A DNA stretch of 64,000 nucleotides from Yoonia litorea (GTDB lineage: Bacteria > Pseudomonadota > Alphaproteobacteria > Rhodobacterales > Rhodobacteraceae), in NCBI RefSeq assembly GCF_900114675.1, contig NZ_FOZM01000002.1:186001-250000 (forward strand), read 5' to 3'. The notes below the pieces were generated by a model, which did no database searches, had not been told where the DNA came from, and was given only the letters and a program-made list of their open reading frames with translations. This document shows, piece after piece, positions 37,200 through 47,116 of this stretch (the first letter of the stretch is position 1; each line of letters opens with the position of its first letter). The translations under genes and the position numbers were made by a program.

Positions 37200-38045
37200 A
37201 TGCGGAAACATGTGACTTATTTGGGTGTAGCAGCCCTTCTGGCTGGCTTTGCAACAAGCGTGTCGGCACAGGATGTCACTGCAGATACCGTCGTCGCAAC
37301 CGTCGGCGATACAGAAATCACACTTGGCGAAGTCATCATCGCGCGCACCGCACTGCCTGCGCAGTATGCACAATTTCCCAACGAAGTTCTCTTTGACGGA
37401 TTGGTCGATCAGCTTGTCCAGCAACAGCTTCTTGCTGACGAGCTTGCCAACGTCGCGCCCCGCATCGAATTGACGCTGCGCAATGAGCGCCGAGCCTTGA
37501 TGGCGGCTGACGTCATTACCGAGATTGCCCAAAGCGCGGTGACAGAAGAAGACATCGTAGCTGCCTACGAAGCTCGGTTTGCCAACGCTGAAGAAATCCC
37601 TGAGTTCAACGCGTCGCACATCTTGCTTGAGACGCAAGAAGACGCCGCAGCCGCCAAGGCACGCATTGATGCCGGCGAAGAGTTCTCCGCTGTTGCGCAG
37701 GAAGTCTCGACAGGACCCACAGGTCCAAACGGGGGAAATCTAGGTTGGTTTGGAATGGGCGCGATGGTGCCTGCATTTGAAGAGCAGATCATGAACCTCG
37801 AGGTCGGAGAGGTCAGCGAACCATTCGAGACGCAATTCGGCTGGCATGTTGCCAAGCTAAACGAGGAACGTGTCCAGCCACAGCCAACGCTAGAGGATCT
37901 TCGTCGTGAAATCACTGGCCAGCTGCAGGAAGAGGCCATCAGCGCCAAGCTGGAAGAACTCGCAGCAGAAACAACTGTTGTGCTACCGGCCGAAGGCGAC
38001 TTTGATCCAAACCTGATCAACAACCTCGAACTTCTGGACCAGTAA
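37200..38045 (+). CDS. Periplasmic peptidyl-prolyl isomerase (parvulin/PrsA-SurA type)
   Basis: 281 residues with a signal peptide (about 1-23, ending SVSAQ). A helical chaperone-like region is followed by one parvulin domain (about 135-240): ASHILLETQEDA, EEFSAVAQEVSTGPTGPNGGNLGWFGMGAMVPAFEEQI, VGEVSEPFETQFGWHVAKL. It probably assists folding of exported or outer-membrane proteins. AAGGGA precedes the ATG. It diverges from secA and is separated by one base from argJ. Confidence 0.92.
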   Translation: MRKHVTYLGVAALLAGFATSVSAQDVTADTVVATVGDTEITLGEVIIARTALPAQYAQFPNEVLFDGLVDQLVQQQLLADELANVAPRIELTLRNERRALMAADVITEIAQSAVTEEDIVAAYEARFANAEEIPEFNASHILLETQEDAAAAKARIDAGEEFSAVAQEVSTGPTGPNGGNLGWFGMGAMVPAFEEQIMNLEVGEVSEPFETQFGWHVAKLNEERVQPQPTLEDLRREITGQLQEEAISAKLEELAAETTVVLPAEGDFDPNLINNLELLDQ

Positions 38046-38046
38046 G

Positions 38047-39261
38047 ATGACGATTTCACCGCTTGCGCCCGCTTCGTTCCCTGATCTGCCTGTCATTGAT
38101 GGTGTCACGTTCGCAGCGGCGCAGGCAGGCGTGAAGTACAAAAACCGGACCGACGTGATGTTGGCATTGCTGGACGCAGGCACAGCAATTGCTGGAGTCT
38201 TTACGCGCTCTGCAACACGCTCTGCCCCTGTCCTGGATTGTCAGACGAAATTAGGGGGCGACCCCACCGGTCCGGCAGCAATCCTTGTCAATTCAGGGAA
38301 CTCCAATGCGTTCACAGGCGGGGCCGGTGTTGCATCGGTCGCGGCTGTCACATCAGCGGTCAGTAGTGAAACAGGTGTCCCGGAAACCCGTGTCTTTACT
38401 GCATCGACAGGTGTTATTGGTGAACCTCTGCCGCACGACAGGATTGTTGCGAAGATCGCCGAGCTCAAGGCAGGACAATCCGCAGATGGGCTAGCTGACG
38501 CGGCCAAGGCAATTATGACGACCGATACCTTCCCGAAAGGATCGGCAACCGAAATAGAGGTGGGTGGCGAAAAGGTCAGGATCGCAGGCATCGCAAAAGG
38601 ATCGGGGATGATCGCACCAGATATGGCGACGATGCTCGTCTATATCTTTACGGATGCGAAGATCGATCAATCAGCGCTCCAAGCAATCGTGTCTGAAAGG
38701 AACGACCAGACGTTCAACTGCATCACGGTCGATAGCGATACATCGACGTCTGACAGCTTGATTGTTGCCGCTACAGGTAAGTCTGGCGTTGACGTGACAG
38801 GCAACGCCGATTTCGCCGAAGCGGTGCATTCTGTCATGTTGGACCTCGCCCATCAGGTCGTCCGCGACGGCGAAGGGGCGACGAAATTCGTGACTGTCTC
38901 CGTCGAGGGAGCGCAGACAGATGCGGATGCAAGAAGGGTCGCGCTTTCTATTGCGAATTCTCCCTTGGTGAAAACTGCCGTCGCCGGAGAAGATGCGAAC
39001 TGGGGCAGAGTCGTCATGGCCATCGGAAAGTCTGGTGCCGTGGCAGACCGCGACCGCATCTCGATCCGGTTCGGTGACATCACCGTCGCTCAGAATGGGT
39101 GGCGCGCGCCCGACTACTCCGAAGAGGCTACAAGCGCTTATATGAAAAATGCGGAACTCGAAATCGGTGTCGACTTGGGGATCGGCGCGGGATCAAGCAC
39201 CGTTTGGACCTGCGACCTGACCCATGGGTACATCAGCATCAACGCCGACTACCGCTCATGA
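38047..39261 (+). CDS. argJ: Bifunctional glutamate N-acetyltransferase / amino-acid acetyltransferase
   Basis: 404 residues. ArgJ recycles the acetyl group between acetylornithine and glutamate in arginine synthesis. The self-cleavage site is visible in GMIAPDMATML, with Thr195 becoming the N-terminal nucleophile of the beta chain. KGSGMI, NCITVDSDTSTSD and GEDANWGRVVMAIG are conserved. The stop overlaps the mutT start (ATGA). Confidence 0.97.
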   Translation: MTISPLAPASFPDLPVIDGVTFAAAQAGVKYKNRTDVMLALLDAGTAIAGVFTRSATRSAPVLDCQTKLGGDPTGPAAILVNSGNSNAFTGGAGVASVAAVTSAVSSETGVPETRVFTASTGVIGEPLPHDRIVAKIAELKAGQSADGLADAAKAIMTTDTFPKGSATEIEVGGEKVRIAGIAKGSGMIAPDMATMLVYIFTDAKIDQSALQAIVSERNDQTFNCITVDSDTSTSDSLIVAATGKSGVDVTGNADFAEAVHSVMLDLAHQVVRDGEGATKFVTVSVEGAQTDADARRVALSIANSPLVKTAVAGEDANWGRVVMAIGKSGAVADRDRISIRFGDITVAQNGWRAPDYSEEATSAYMKNAELEIGVDLGIGAGSSTVWTCDLTHGYISINADYRS

Positions 39262-39656
39262 AAACAGTTCTTGTCTCAGCGGTCGCGCTTATCGATGCAG
39301 ACGGCCGCGTCCTGCTGGGACAGCGTCCCGAAGGAAAATCCATGGCTGGTTTGTGGGAGTTTCCTGGTGGAAAGGTCGAAGACGGCGAAACCCCCGAAGT
39401 TGCGCTAATCCGCGAACTTGAAGAGGAATTAGGGATCAACACATGGGCGTCTTGTCTCGCGCCTTTGACCTTCGCCAGCCACACCTATGAGACGTTCCAT
39501 TTGCTTATGCCAGTCTTTGCGTGTCGTCGCTGGGAGGGCACACCCCAATCCCGCGAGGGACAGGCGCTTAAGTGGGTACGCGCTAATGAACTGAAGGACT
39601 ATCCGATGCCACCGGCAGATATTCCCTTGATCCCCATCCTCAGGGATTGGTTATAA
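39258..39656 (+). CDS. mutT: 8-oxo-dGTP diphosphatase MutT-like Nudix hydrolase
   Basis: 132 residues from the ATG at 39258. The Nudix box (about 36-58) fits GX5EX7REUXEEXGU, with REL-EEEL-GI at its end. VSAVALIDADGRVLLGQRPEG and WEFPGGKVEDG match MutT proteins that clear oxidised dGTP. Coupled to argJ, an arrangement common in relatives. Other Nudix substrates are possible. Confidence 0.92.
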   Translation: MKTVLVSAVALIDADGRVLLGQRPEGKSMAGLWEFPGGKVEDGETPEVALIRELEEELGINTWASCLAPLTFASHTYETFHLLMPVFACRRWEGTPQSREGQALKWVRANELKDYPMPPADIPLIPILRDWL

Positions 39657-39804
39657 CAGAAACGTATTATTATTTTTCAATAACTTACTCTGTTTTTTGG
39701 AACTCCGATTTTGCCAATGGAACGATCATCCGTGGCGCTTGTTGAGTCCCCGGAAGCAGCGCAGATACGCCTGTGCTGCAATGAACAAACACAGGAGCTA
39801 GACA

Positions 39805-40158
39805 ATGTTTAACTTCATGAAAACAGCCGCCGTCGTCGCCGCACTGGGCACCGGTACAACCGCAGCCGCTGATGGCTGGTTTGGTCTGCAGGAAACTGTC
39901 GAAGATAACGGCAGCATCACGCTGGACCTGATCCGCACTGACGCCGCTGGCTTTGTCGCAATCTACGACTATTCCACCGGTGAATTCGGCGAGATGCTGG
40001 GTATGGCAGAACTGAACGCCGGCGCAAATGCTGACGTACCAGTGAATCTGGAGCTGAACTCAGCTGAGACTCTGGCCGCAGTCATCTTTGAAGGTGAAAT
40101 CGGCGACCCGGCAATTGCAACTAATTGGATTGAGCTGGACGTATCCGAAGACAGCTAA
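39805..40158 (+). CDS. Small secreted beta-rich protein (DUF7282-like)
   Basis: 117 residues. A signal peptide (about 1-22, cut after TAAA) is followed by a single acidic domain of about 95 residues. GFVAIYDYSTGEFGEMLGMAELNAG resembles the DUF7282 pattern best known from haloarchaeal surface proteins, but the match is by eye. The mature part is strongly acidic with no cysteines. It has its own 148-base upstream gap, a GGAG ribosome-binding site and a terminator, so it is expressed alone. Function unknown. Confidence 0.72.
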   Translation: MFNFMKTAAVVAALGTGTTAAADGWFGLQETVEDNGSITLDLIRTDAAGFVAIYDYSTGEFGEMLGMAELNAGANADVPVNLELNSAETLAAVIFEGEIGDPAIATNWIELDVSEDS

Positions 40159-40179
40159 TCCGTTGTGATTTACCGAAAG

Positions 40180-40208
40180 GGCGGCCTTTTCAGGCCGCTC
40201 TTTTTTTT
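40180..40208 (+). terminator. Intrinsic terminator after the secreted-protein gene
   Basis: GCGGCCT (40181-40187) pairs with AGGCCGC (40192-40198) around TTTC, followed by a run of eight Ts. A textbook plus-strand terminator 22 bases after the stop. Confidence 0.9.
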
Positions 40209-40218
40209 GCGCTGGTTC

Positions 40219-40584
40219 CTAACTGTCCAACCACGCCTCGGCTTCCTCAAGATCGTCCAGACCAAAGGCTTTGATCGAAAGTCCCGGAATAAGCGCTCCT
40301 TCAACCTCAGCTGCAGTTCTGATCCAGCCAGCATCCGTCAAAACGGCACATCGGTCGTACTTGCCCAAAAGCCCGAAGAGCTTCGGGAGTCGGGCCATTT
40401 CGACGCCAATCGCGCCAAAACTTGGCATGGCGAAACTGGTAATCCTGTAAAGCATCTTACCGTTTGTGACGCCCTCAGATTGGGTGATCAATTCATCCAG
40501 TCCCTTTGCCATCATGTCAGAGTCCAGCTGACCGCTGAGATCGATATCAACGCGGTCGTCAGATTTTTTCGTGATCTTGAACAT
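40219..40584 (-). CDS. STAS/SEC14-type (SpoIIAA-like) protein
   Basis: 121 residues from the ATG at 40584, which has AAAGGAGG at good spacing. The mixed alpha/beta pattern (VDIDLSGQLDSDMM, KMLYRITSFAMPSFGAI, KYDRCAVLTDAGWIRTAAEVEGALIPGLSIKAF, AEAWL) fits the SpoIIAA-like family of STAS/SEC14 fold proteins. Function is uncharacterised; members may bind lipids or partner proteins. Lies between convergent and co-directional terminators, so it is monocistronic. Confidence 0.8.
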   Translation of the reverse strand: MFKITKKSDDRVDIDLSGQLDSDMMAKGLDELITQSEGVTNGKMLYRITSFAMPSFGAIGVEMARLPKLFGLLGKYDRCAVLTDAGWIRTAAEVEGALIPGLSIKAFGLDDLEEAEAWLDS

Positions 40585-40661
40585 TGATTTTCCTCCTTTA
40601 CCTACGCCCAATTCTCACATGCCGCGCGGAATTTGGCGTTGATGTCAGTCAATCGGACAAC

Positions 40662-40686
40662 AAAAAAGGCGGCCCGGAAGCCGCCC
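40662..40686 (-). terminator. Intrinsic terminator of the rimP-nusA-infB operon
   Basis: On the minus strand GGCGGC (40685-40680) pairs with GCCGCC (40673-40668) around a 6-base loop and is followed by six Ts, 25 bases after the infB stop. Confidence 0.88.
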
Positions 40687-40710
40687 TTTTCTATACCTGC
40701 CAAACCTATT

Positions 40711-43203
40711 TTAGAGTGCGCGCTCGACTTCTTCACGCTCGAAGATTTCGATGACATCATCTGGACGAATATCGTCATAGTTTTCAAACGCCATACCGCA
40801 TTCCTGACCGGACTGAACCTCGGCCACTTCATCCTTGAAGCGTTTGAGCGTTTTCAATGTCCCTTCGTGGATCACGACGTTGTCACGCAGCAAACGGACG
40901 CCTGCGGAACGACGCGCAACACCTTCGGTGACGATACAACCTGCGACTTTACCAACGTTAGAGACTTTGAAGACCTCTTTGATTGTTGCATAGCCGATGA
41001 AGTTCTCACGGATTTCAGCCGACAAGAGGCCTGATGCCGCCTTCTTCACGTCATCGACAAGATCGTAAATGACGGAATAATAACGGATTTCGACACCCTT
41101 CTGGTTTGCCGTGTTCCGCGCTGATGCATTCGCACGAACATTGAAGCCGAAGACAGGTGCACCTGATGCTTCTGCCAAACCAACGTCTGTTTCGGTGATA
41201 GCACCAACACCGGAGTGCAGCACGCGGACGCGGACCTCGTCGTTGCCGATCTTTTCCATCGCCTGAACGATGGCTTCAGCAGACCCTTGCACGTCAGCTT
41301 TCACCACAATCGGCAATTCGCTGACATTTTCATTGGCTTTTGCGTTGGCCATAAGCTGTTCAAGCGTCGTTGCGGCACCAGCAGCAGCACGCTTCTCTTT
41401 TGCGGCTTTCTCGCGGTATTCAGCGATTTCACGCGCCTGCGCATCGGTTTCAACAACGTTGAGAACGTCGCCTGCTTCCGGTGTGCCATTCAGACCCAGC
41501 ACCTCGACAGGTACGGACGGACCTGCCTCTTTCACGCGCTCACCTTTGTCGTTGATCAACGCACGCACTTTACCGTGCTGTTCGCCAACGACGAAGATAT
41601 CCCCTTGGCGCAATGTACCATGCTGGACCAGAACGGTCGCGACAGGTCCACGACCCACGTCAAGCTGTGCTTCAATCACGGCACCCTCTGCGGCGCGATC
41701 AGGGTTCGACTTGAGTTCCAGAATCTCGGCCTGCAATGCAATCGCCTCAAGCAGTTCATCAAGCCCTTGGCCAGTGATTGCGGAAACTTCGACATCCTGC
41801 ACATCGCCGGACATCTTTTCGACGATCACCTCGTGCTGAAGCAGATCAGTACGCACTTTGTCCGGATTTGCATCTGGCTTGTCGATCTTGTTGATCGCGA
41901 CAATCATTGGCACCTTCGCGGCTTTGGCGTGATTGATCGCCTCAATCGTCTGCGGCATCACAGCGTCGTCCGCTGCGACCACCAAGACGACGATATCAGT
42001 GACCTGCGCACCACGAGACCGCATAGACGTAAAGGCTGCGTGACCGGGCGTGTCGAGGAATGACAGCACCGCACCGCTATCGGTCTTTACCTGATAGGCA
42101 CCGATATGCTGTGTAATCCCGCCAGCTTCGCTCGCGACAACCTTGGCATTCCGGATCGCATCCAGAAGCGAGGTCTTACCGTGGTCAACGTGTCCCATGA
42201 TCGTAATGATCGGTGGACGTGGTTTCAGTTCTTCAGGCTTGTCCTCGACCTGCTGGATCACGTCCTCAACGTCAGCGTCAGAAACACGCACAACAGTATG
42301 GCCGAATTCTTCGACGATCAGTTCGGCAGTATCCTGATCGATCGTCTGGTTTTGCGTCGCCATGATGCCGTTTGTCATCAAAGCCTTGACGACGTCAGCA
42401 ACCCGTTCTGTCATCCGGTTCGCCAGTTCTGAAACGGTGATCGCTTCAGGAACAGACACTTCGCGGTACACCTTTTCGCGTTCGGCCGATTGCCCCATTG
42501 CTTTTGCACGGGCGCGATCCTGCTTGCGCTTCATGGCCGCCATAGAGCGTTGACGTCCACCTTCACGACCCGTCAGCGCATCGTTCAGCGTGAGCTTGCC
42601 GGAACGACGGTTGTCGTCTCCGCTTCGGCCGGGCTTGGACTTGCCGCCACGGTCGCGATCATTGTCACGTTCCTGCTTGCGTGGTGCAGCGGTCGGACGC
42701 GAAACAGCCGTTTCACCGGGCGCAGCAGCGGCAGGAGGCGGCGCAGCAGCCGCAGCTTTGGCACGCTCTTCTTCAAGGCGCTTGCGCTCTTCTTCCTCAG
42801 CCTTGGCTTTGGCGCGCTCTTCGCGCTCTCGGTCCTCAGCTTCTTTTGCCTCTTGTTCTGCACGCCGTGCCTCGCGCTCTTCGGCGCGGGCTTTTTCTTC
42901 GGCTTCGCGCTTGGCTGCTTCTTCAGCTTCACGCGCCTTGGCCATGGCCAAAGCCTTCATCCGACGTTCGAGTTCGGCATCCGAAATTCCAGCAGGACGT
43001 TTCGAGGGATCACCACCAGCCGGTGCTGATTTCCCAGCCGCACCAGCAGCGGGCTTTGCCGCACCTGGCTTGGGCACCACGACACGCTTGCGCTTCGTCT
43101 CCACCACGACGTTCTTGGTCCGCCCATGGCTGAAGCTCTGCTTCACATTTGAAGGGCGTGAACCACCAAGGCCGAGTTTCTTTTTACCGTCGTTATCGCT
43201 CAT
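40711..43203 (-). CDS. infB: Translation initiation factor IF-2
   Basis: 830 residues. A long charged, low-complexity N-terminus (E/K/R/A repeats, about 85-160) precedes an IF2_N domain, the G domain with [20 protein letters not shown] and NKIDKPDAN, and the C-terminal tRNA-binding domains. GTPase that places initiator tRNA on the 30S subunit. It is coupled to the ylxR-L7Ae gene by an ATGA overlap. The biased N-terminal codons give long antisense open frames that are not genes. Confidence 0.98.
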   Translation of the reverse strand: MSDNDGKKKLGLGGSRPSNVKQSFSHGRTKNVVVETKRKRVVVPKPGAAKPAAGAAGKSAPAGGDPSKRPAGISDAELERRMKALAMAKAREAEEAAKREAEEKARAEEREARRAEQEAKEAEDREREERAKAKAEEEERKRLEEERAKAAAAAPPPAAAAPGETAVSRPTAAPRKQERDNDRDRGGKSKPGRSGDDNRRSGKLTLNDALTGREGGRQRSMAAMKRKQDRARAKAMGQSAEREKVYREVSVPEAITVSELANRMTERVADVVKALMTNGIMATQNQTIDQDTAELIVEEFGHTVVRVSDADVEDVIQQVEDKPEELKPRPPIITIMGHVDHGKTSLLDAIRNAKVVASEAGGITQHIGAYQVKTDSGAVLSFLDTPGHAAFTSMRSRGAQVTDIVVLVVAADDAVMPQTIEAINHAKAAKVPMIVAINKIDKPDANPDKVRTDLLQHEVIVEKMSGDVQDVEVSAITGQGLDELLEAIALQAEILELKSNPDRAAEGAVIEAQLDVGRGPVATVLVQHGTLRQGDIFVVGEQHGKVRALINDKGERVKEAGPSVPVEVLGLNGTPEAGDVLNVVETDAQAREIAEYREKAAKEKRAAAGAATTLEQLMANAKANENVSELPIVVKADVQGSAEAIVQAMEKIGNDEVRVRVLHSGVGAITETDVGLAEASGAPVFGFNVRANASARNTANQKGVEIRYYSVIYDLVDDVKKAASGLLSAEIRENFIGYATIKEVFKVSNVGKVAGCIVTEGVARRSAGVRLLRDNVVIHEGTLKTLKRFKDEVAEVQSGQECGMAFENYDDIRPDDVIEIFEREEVERAL

Positions 43204-43832
43204 CTAGCTTTCTTTTCCTTCCCGGAGGCCGCATTGCCTCCGTTGCCTTCGCGCAATCCGCGTAGCTTTGTGGCTTCCTCTACAACACGATCGCTGAGTC
43301 CACCAGTGCCGAGCGCGCCATGTATCACACTTTGCCGTCCGAATGCCAAACCCAATTCGGCTGCCGTTAAACAACCGAAATAGCGGGCACCTTCAGGCGT
43401 CCATAATTTTGTTTTGCCCCGTTCAGACCCATCTGAGGCCTGCACCAGAACGCGGACACGCTCGCCACCGGCAAGCCATCCTTTTACCTTTTCAAAGCCG
43501 CACACGGCGCGACCTGATTTGCGTGTCAGCGCGATCAGATCCACAACGCGGCGAGCAAGCTGGCGTTCAACTTCGTCAACCAGATCGTCAGGAACCGTGA
43601 CCTGCTGTTTGGCAGAGCGCGAGAATTGACCCTTACGCGCTTCCTCCAAGGTCTTGCGATCTGCTGTGACATACATTCCGCGCGCCGGGAGCTTACCAAG
43701 CACATCGGGCACGACCTGATTTTCCGGACCCACAACAAACCGGATCAGCCCTGCCTTGGGCTGCACGTCGCCGGTGACGATGCATTTGCGTTCTGCATCG
43801 CCCCGATCTTTGTTATGGCCACCACGCGCCAT
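43200..43832 (-). CDS. YlxR (DUF448) plus L7Ae-like RNA-binding protein
   Basis: 210 residues from the ATG at 43832 (GGTAGG at fair spacing); a GTG at 43847 is an alternative. N-terminal YlxR domain (about 10-90): [21 protein letters not shown] and [11 protein letters not shown] (GRGAYV motif variant). C-terminal L7Ae-like domain (about 105-190): [24 protein letters not shown]. The two are separate genes (ylxR, ylxQ) in Gram-positives but fused in alphaproteobacteria. It lies between nusA and infB in the usual place and is probably a nucleic-acid-binding factor tied to transcription or translation. Confidence 0.88.
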   Translation of the reverse strand: MARGGHNKDRGDAERKCIVTGDVQPKAGLIRFVVGPENQVVPDVLGKLPARGMYVTADRKTLEEARKGQFSRSAKQQVTVPDDLVDEVERQLARRVVDLIALTRKSGRAVCGFEKVKGWLAGGERVRVLVQASDGSERGKTKLWTPEGARYFGCLTAAELGLAFGRQSVIHGALGTGGLSDRVVEEATKLRGLREGNGGNAASGKEKKAR

Positions 43833-43858
43833 GTCTGTGCCTACCACGAGGCCTGAAA

Positions 43859-45475
43859 TCAGGCCTCGTCCTCCTCGGCAAGTTCTGCTTCGTCAGCGTC
43901 AGCCTCAGATTCAAGATCCGCAGGATCGACCCAACCAAGCATGACACGCGCAGTCATGATCATATCCTGAGCTTCTTCCAGAGATACGTCGAAGGATTCC
44001 AACACACCCTCGTCTTTGACACGCTCCCCATCGACGGTGGTCCAACCACCGGCAAGTTCCCAGTCAGCACATGTTGCGAAGTCCTCAAGTGTCTTCACAC
44101 CGTCCTTGCCCAATGCCTCCAGCATCTGCGGCGTCAGACCTTCGAAGTCAGCAAGGCTGTCCTCAACGCCCAGCGCTCTTGCAGCTTCCATCGCTTTGGC
44201 GGCTTCGGCCTCAAGGTAGTCGCGGGCACGGGCCTGCAATTCGTTTGCGGTGTCTTCGTCCACACCTTCGATGACCAGCAATTCGTCCAGCTCAACGTAG
44301 GCGACTTCTTCAAGGCTGGTGAAGCCTTCAGAAACCAGAAGCTGGGCAAAGAATTCGTCGAGGTCGAGCGTATCCATGAACAGTTTCGTACGCTGCTCGA
44401 ACTCGGCCTGACGGCGCTTGCTCTCTTCCTCTTCAGTCAGGATATCGATGTCGAGGCCGGTCAGTTGCGACGCCAGACGGACGTTCTGTCCACGGCGGCC
44501 AATCGCAAGTGAAAGCTGCTCATCAGGAACAACAACTTCGATCTTGCCGGCTTCCTCGTCCAGAACCACCTTGGAGACCTCGGCAGGCTGAAGTGCGTTC
44601 ACAAGGAACGTCGGCATATCTTCATTCCAAGGAATGATATCAATCTTTTCGCCCTGCAATTCGTTCACAACAGCTTGGACACGCGACCCGCGCATACCGA
44701 CACAGGCGCCGACTGGGTCGATTGAGCCGTCATATGAAATGACAGCAATCTTCGCACGGCTGCCGGGATCACGGGCAACAGCTTTGATTTCGATGATGCC
44801 TTCGTAGATTTCAGGCACTTCCATCTTGAAAAGCTCGGCCATGAACTCAGGGGCGGTGCGGCTCAGGAAGATCTGAGGGCCACGCTGCTCACGGCGCACT
44901 TCTTTGATGTAGCAACGAATTCGGTCGTTCGGGCGATACGCCTCACGACCGATCTTTTCGTTCCGCCGCAGGACGGCCTCGCCAGCGCCGACATCGACGA
45001 TCACGTTGCCGTATTCCTCGCGCTTGACGAGGGCGTTGATGATGGTGCCTGCACGATCCTTGAATTCTTCGTACTGCTTGTCGCGCTCTGCTTCACGGAC
45101 CTTTTGCAGGATAACCTGCTTGGCTGACTGTGCGGCAATCCGGCCAAGCTCAACTGGTGGAACTTCTTCGACGAACTGCTGTCCGACTTCAGGGTTCTCC
45201 ATGTATTGCTTTGCCTGCTCGACGGTGAATTCAGCCTGATAATTCTCAAGCTCTTCATCCTCAACCACGGTGCGAACACGGGTAAACGTGGCTTTGCCAG
45301 TCTTGCGATCAATAGACACACGGATGTCCATTTCAGCGCCGTAACGCGACTTGGCTGCGCGTGCGAGCGATTCTTCCATCGCTTCGACAACAAGGCCGGG
45401 CTCAATGTTCTTTTCGCGCGCCACGGCTTCTGCTGTCTGCAAAAGCTCAAGCTGGTTGGCAGAAGTATATGCCAT
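43859..45475 (-). CDS. nusA: Transcription termination/antitermination factor NusA
   Basis: 538 residues. An N-terminal RNA polymerase-binding domain, S1 domain (about 135-200), two KH domains ([25 protein letters not shown] and the [19 protein letters not shown] block) and an acidic C-terminal region with two helix-hairpin-helix repeats. Controls pausing, termination and antitermination. Its start shares one base with the rimP stop. In E. coli NusA regulates its own operon at leader terminators, which is relevant to the hairpins upstream of rimP here. Confidence 0.98.
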   Translation of the reverse strand: MAYTSANQLELLQTAEAVAREKNIEPGLVVEAMEESLARAAKSRYGAEMDIRVSIDRKTGKATFTRVRTVVEDEELENYQAEFTVEQAKQYMENPEVGQQFVEEVPPVELGRIAAQSAKQVILQKVREAERDKQYEEFKDRAGTIINALVKREEYGNVIVDVGAGEAVLRRNEKIGREAYRPNDRIRCYIKEVRREQRGPQIFLSRTAPEFMAELFKMEVPEIYEGIIEIKAVARDPGSRAKIAVISYDGSIDPVGACVGMRGSRVQAVVNELQGEKIDIIPWNEDMPTFLVNALQPAEVSKVVLDEEAGKIEVVVPDEQLSLAIGRRGQNVRLASQLTGLDIDILTEEEESKRRQAEFEQRTKLFMDTLDLDEFFAQLLVSEGFTSLEEVAYVELDELLVIEGVDEDTANELQARARDYLEAEAAKAMEAARALGVEDSLADFEGLTPQMLEALGKDGVKTLEDFATCADWELAGGWTTVDGERVKDEGVLESFDVSLEEAQDMIMTARVMLGWVDPADLESEADADEAELAEEDEA

Positions 45476-46050
45476 CAGGTGTTCTCCTCACCGTCAATGA
45501 TCGTTTCAATCTGGTCGAATTGGGTCTCGTCGATCTGACCCGCATCTTTGCGTCCGCGTAGCACATCACGGATCAACTCATCTGTCAGGACCAACTTTGC
45601 ATCTGAAAGCCAGTCGAATTTCAGGCCAATCGTGCCTTCCTGTATGGTGATGAGAACCTCATCACCCTCTGTTCCTGCCAACTGACCCTTGAAGCGGCGG
45701 CGGCCGTCGATCAGCTCTTCGGTCTCGATCTTGGCTTCAAAACCTTCCCATTGGTCAAAGTCTTTCAATCGGGTCAAAGGGCGGTCGATTCCGGGGCTGG
45801 ATACCTCAAGATTATACTCGTCAAGAATCGGGTCTTCGACGTCCAGAACGGCCGAGAGCGCCGTCGAAATCTGCCCACATTCGTCAACTTCAATCTGGCC
45901 ATCTGGCCGCTGAACCATGATTTGAAGGATCGTGTCCTTGCCGGACATCAAGCGAATACGCACGACTTCGAAGCCCATGTCTTCGACAACGGGTGTAACG
46001 ATCTCTGCGATCCGGCGATCAATCGCCGCTTTTGCTATCAAGTCGTTCAT
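45475..46050 (-). CDS. rimP: Ribosome maturation factor RimP
   Basis: 191 residues. [39 protein letters not shown] is the diagnostic block; the C-terminal SH3-like domain carries [20 protein letters not shown]. It assists 30S assembly. First gene of the operon rimP-nusA-ylxR-infB. Only 26 bases lie between its ATG and the U tract of an upstream terminator-like hairpin. Confidence 0.96.
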   Translation of the reverse strand: MNDLIAKAAIDRRIAEIVTPVVEDMGFEVVRIRLMSGKDTILQIMVQRPDGQIEVDECGQISTALSAVLDVEDPILDEYNLEVSSPGIDRPLTRLKDFDQWEGFEAKIETEELIDGRRRFKGQLAGTEGDEVLITIQEGTIGLKFDWLSDAKLVLTDELIRDVLRGRKDAGQIDETQFDQIETIIDGEENT

Positions 46051-46076
46051 CAGTTCCTAGCCCTGTCTGCGGGCAC

Positions 46077-46099
46077 AAAAAAACGGGCGCGCGGCCCGT
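46077..46099 (-). terminator. Strong terminator or attenuator directly upstream of rimP
   Basis: On the minus strand ACGGGC (46099-46094) pairs with GCCCGT (46088-46083) around five bases, followed by an uninterrupted run of Ts to 46077. It lies 26 bases before the rimP ATG, so any promoter upstream of it must be read through the hairpin. It may terminate the secreted-protein gene at 46214 and/or attenuate the rimP operon. Confidence 0.8.
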
Positions 46100-46136
46100 G
46101 TGTCATTCCGGTGGAAGTTTGGGGGTGGAGACCAAA

Positions 46137-46173
46137 CCGCCGCTGTTGCAAGTCATATACGCAACAGCGGCGG
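46137..46173 (-). promoter_or_regulatory. Perfect 13-bp hairpin in the rimP leader
   Basis: CCGCCGCTGTTGC (46137-46149) and GCAACAGCGGCGG (46161-46173) are exact reverse complements around an 11-base loop. No U tract follows on the minus strand. It lies 38 bases upstream of the terminator-like hairpin in the transcription direction. Confidence 0.75.
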
Positions 46174-46213
46174 GATCTGCAAGGGGCAAGCGCCCCACCT
46201 GAGGATTTGTGTT

Positions 46214-46867
46214 TTAGTCGTCCAATGGCTCTGCGATACCGAGCATGTAGTTGAGTGCGTCAATGGCACCACGTGTCAGAGGCTCGTCACGCGTATCGTT
46301 CAATACTGCGAACGCCGCATAAGCATCAACAAATTCATCGCTGATGCCGGTGACTAAAGTGAAGGACTCCGCATATTCGCCGACGTTCTCTGCAGTAATA
46401 TCAATTGTTTCACCGCTTTCGGGATCGACGATATCTGTTTCGATCAGAGTACCAAGATATTCCTGATAATCGTCGTAGGCTTCGATGTATGCCATGACAC
46501 CTGCGTAGCTTACACCACCACTCTCAAAATACGCGCCCAACGCCTGATGAATTGGATCAGATGAATTCGAACGGGCGTTTGCGTTGGCATTCGCCTTGTT
46601 CAGTTCGCCCAATTCAGAGGCGATTGCACCCCAGTTGCTTACACCGGCGTCGGCCATGATCTGCTGGCGCGCCTGCTGGCGTTGCTGACCGCGATTGGTT
46701 GCTTGGTCGCGACCGCGATTATCACGGTTCGCACGGCCGTTTCCGTTGCCGTTGTTGCCGCGCTCGGCATAAGCCGCATCCGCAGAGACGAATGTCGTCA
46801 CGCTCGCGACAGTCGAGAGCATAAGTGCTGTCGCACCGATATGCAGGAGTTTGCGAGTAAAGGTCAT
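46214..46867 (-). CDS. Secreted hypothetical protein with N/G/R/Q-rich segment
   Basis: 217 residues from the ATG at 46867 (GGAG about 9 bases upstream). A signal peptide (about 1-35, AYA cleavage region) is followed by a low-complexity stretch rich in N, G, R and Q (about 36-75), then a helical, acidic domain ending EPLDD. No cysteines or catalytic motif are evident. It is alone in its region, with a 249-base upstream gap to the importer terminator. No known family recognised. Confidence 0.72.
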   Translation of the reverse strand: MTFTRKLLHIGATALMLSTVASVTTFVSADAAYAERGNNGNGNGRANRDNRGRDQATNRGQQRQQARQQIMADAGVSNWGAIASELGELNKANANANARSNSSDPIHQALGAYFESGGVSYAGVMAYIEAYDDYQEYLGTLIETDIVDPESGETIDITAENVGEYAESFTLVTGISDEFVDAYAAFAVLNDTRDEPLTRGAIDALNYMLGIAEPLDD

Positions 46868-47116
46868 TGAGTGGTTACTCCTAACAAAACAAGTGGATGG
46901 AGCGATGAGATTCGCCGCCATTGATTGGGTTGAATATGGCGATGTGCTGTGAACCTCTGCAAAACATCACGTTCATACTTCGTTTAAACTATTCATCTTT
47001 CTGCGTTTTTCGGCTTGATTCCGCCGAACGGCACCAGAATTTCGGAAATTTTCGGCTTAAATAAGGCAAACGCCCCACCAAATGGCGGGGCGTTCGTTTC
47101 TTTATTGGATCGCAGA
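46868..47116. other. Intergenic region between secreted-protein gene and ABC importer
   Basis: 249 bases. It holds the terminator of the importer operon at 47063-47094 and AT-rich sequence at about 46970-47000 that could contain the promoter of the gene at 46867. No open frame or named element beyond that was found. Confidence 0.4.
47063..47094 (-). terminator. Terminator after the ABC substrate-binding protein gene
   Basis: AACGCCCC (47094-47087 on the minus strand) pairs with GGGGCGTT (47076-47069), extended by two more pairs past one mismatch, then a broken T-rich tail. It lies 23 bases past the gene stop. Confidence 0.65.

Noticed and set aside
42490..43207. Long open frames opposite the infB N-terminus
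   Set aside because: They mirror the repetitive E/K/R/A coding of IF-2 and encode arginine/serine-rich nonsense.
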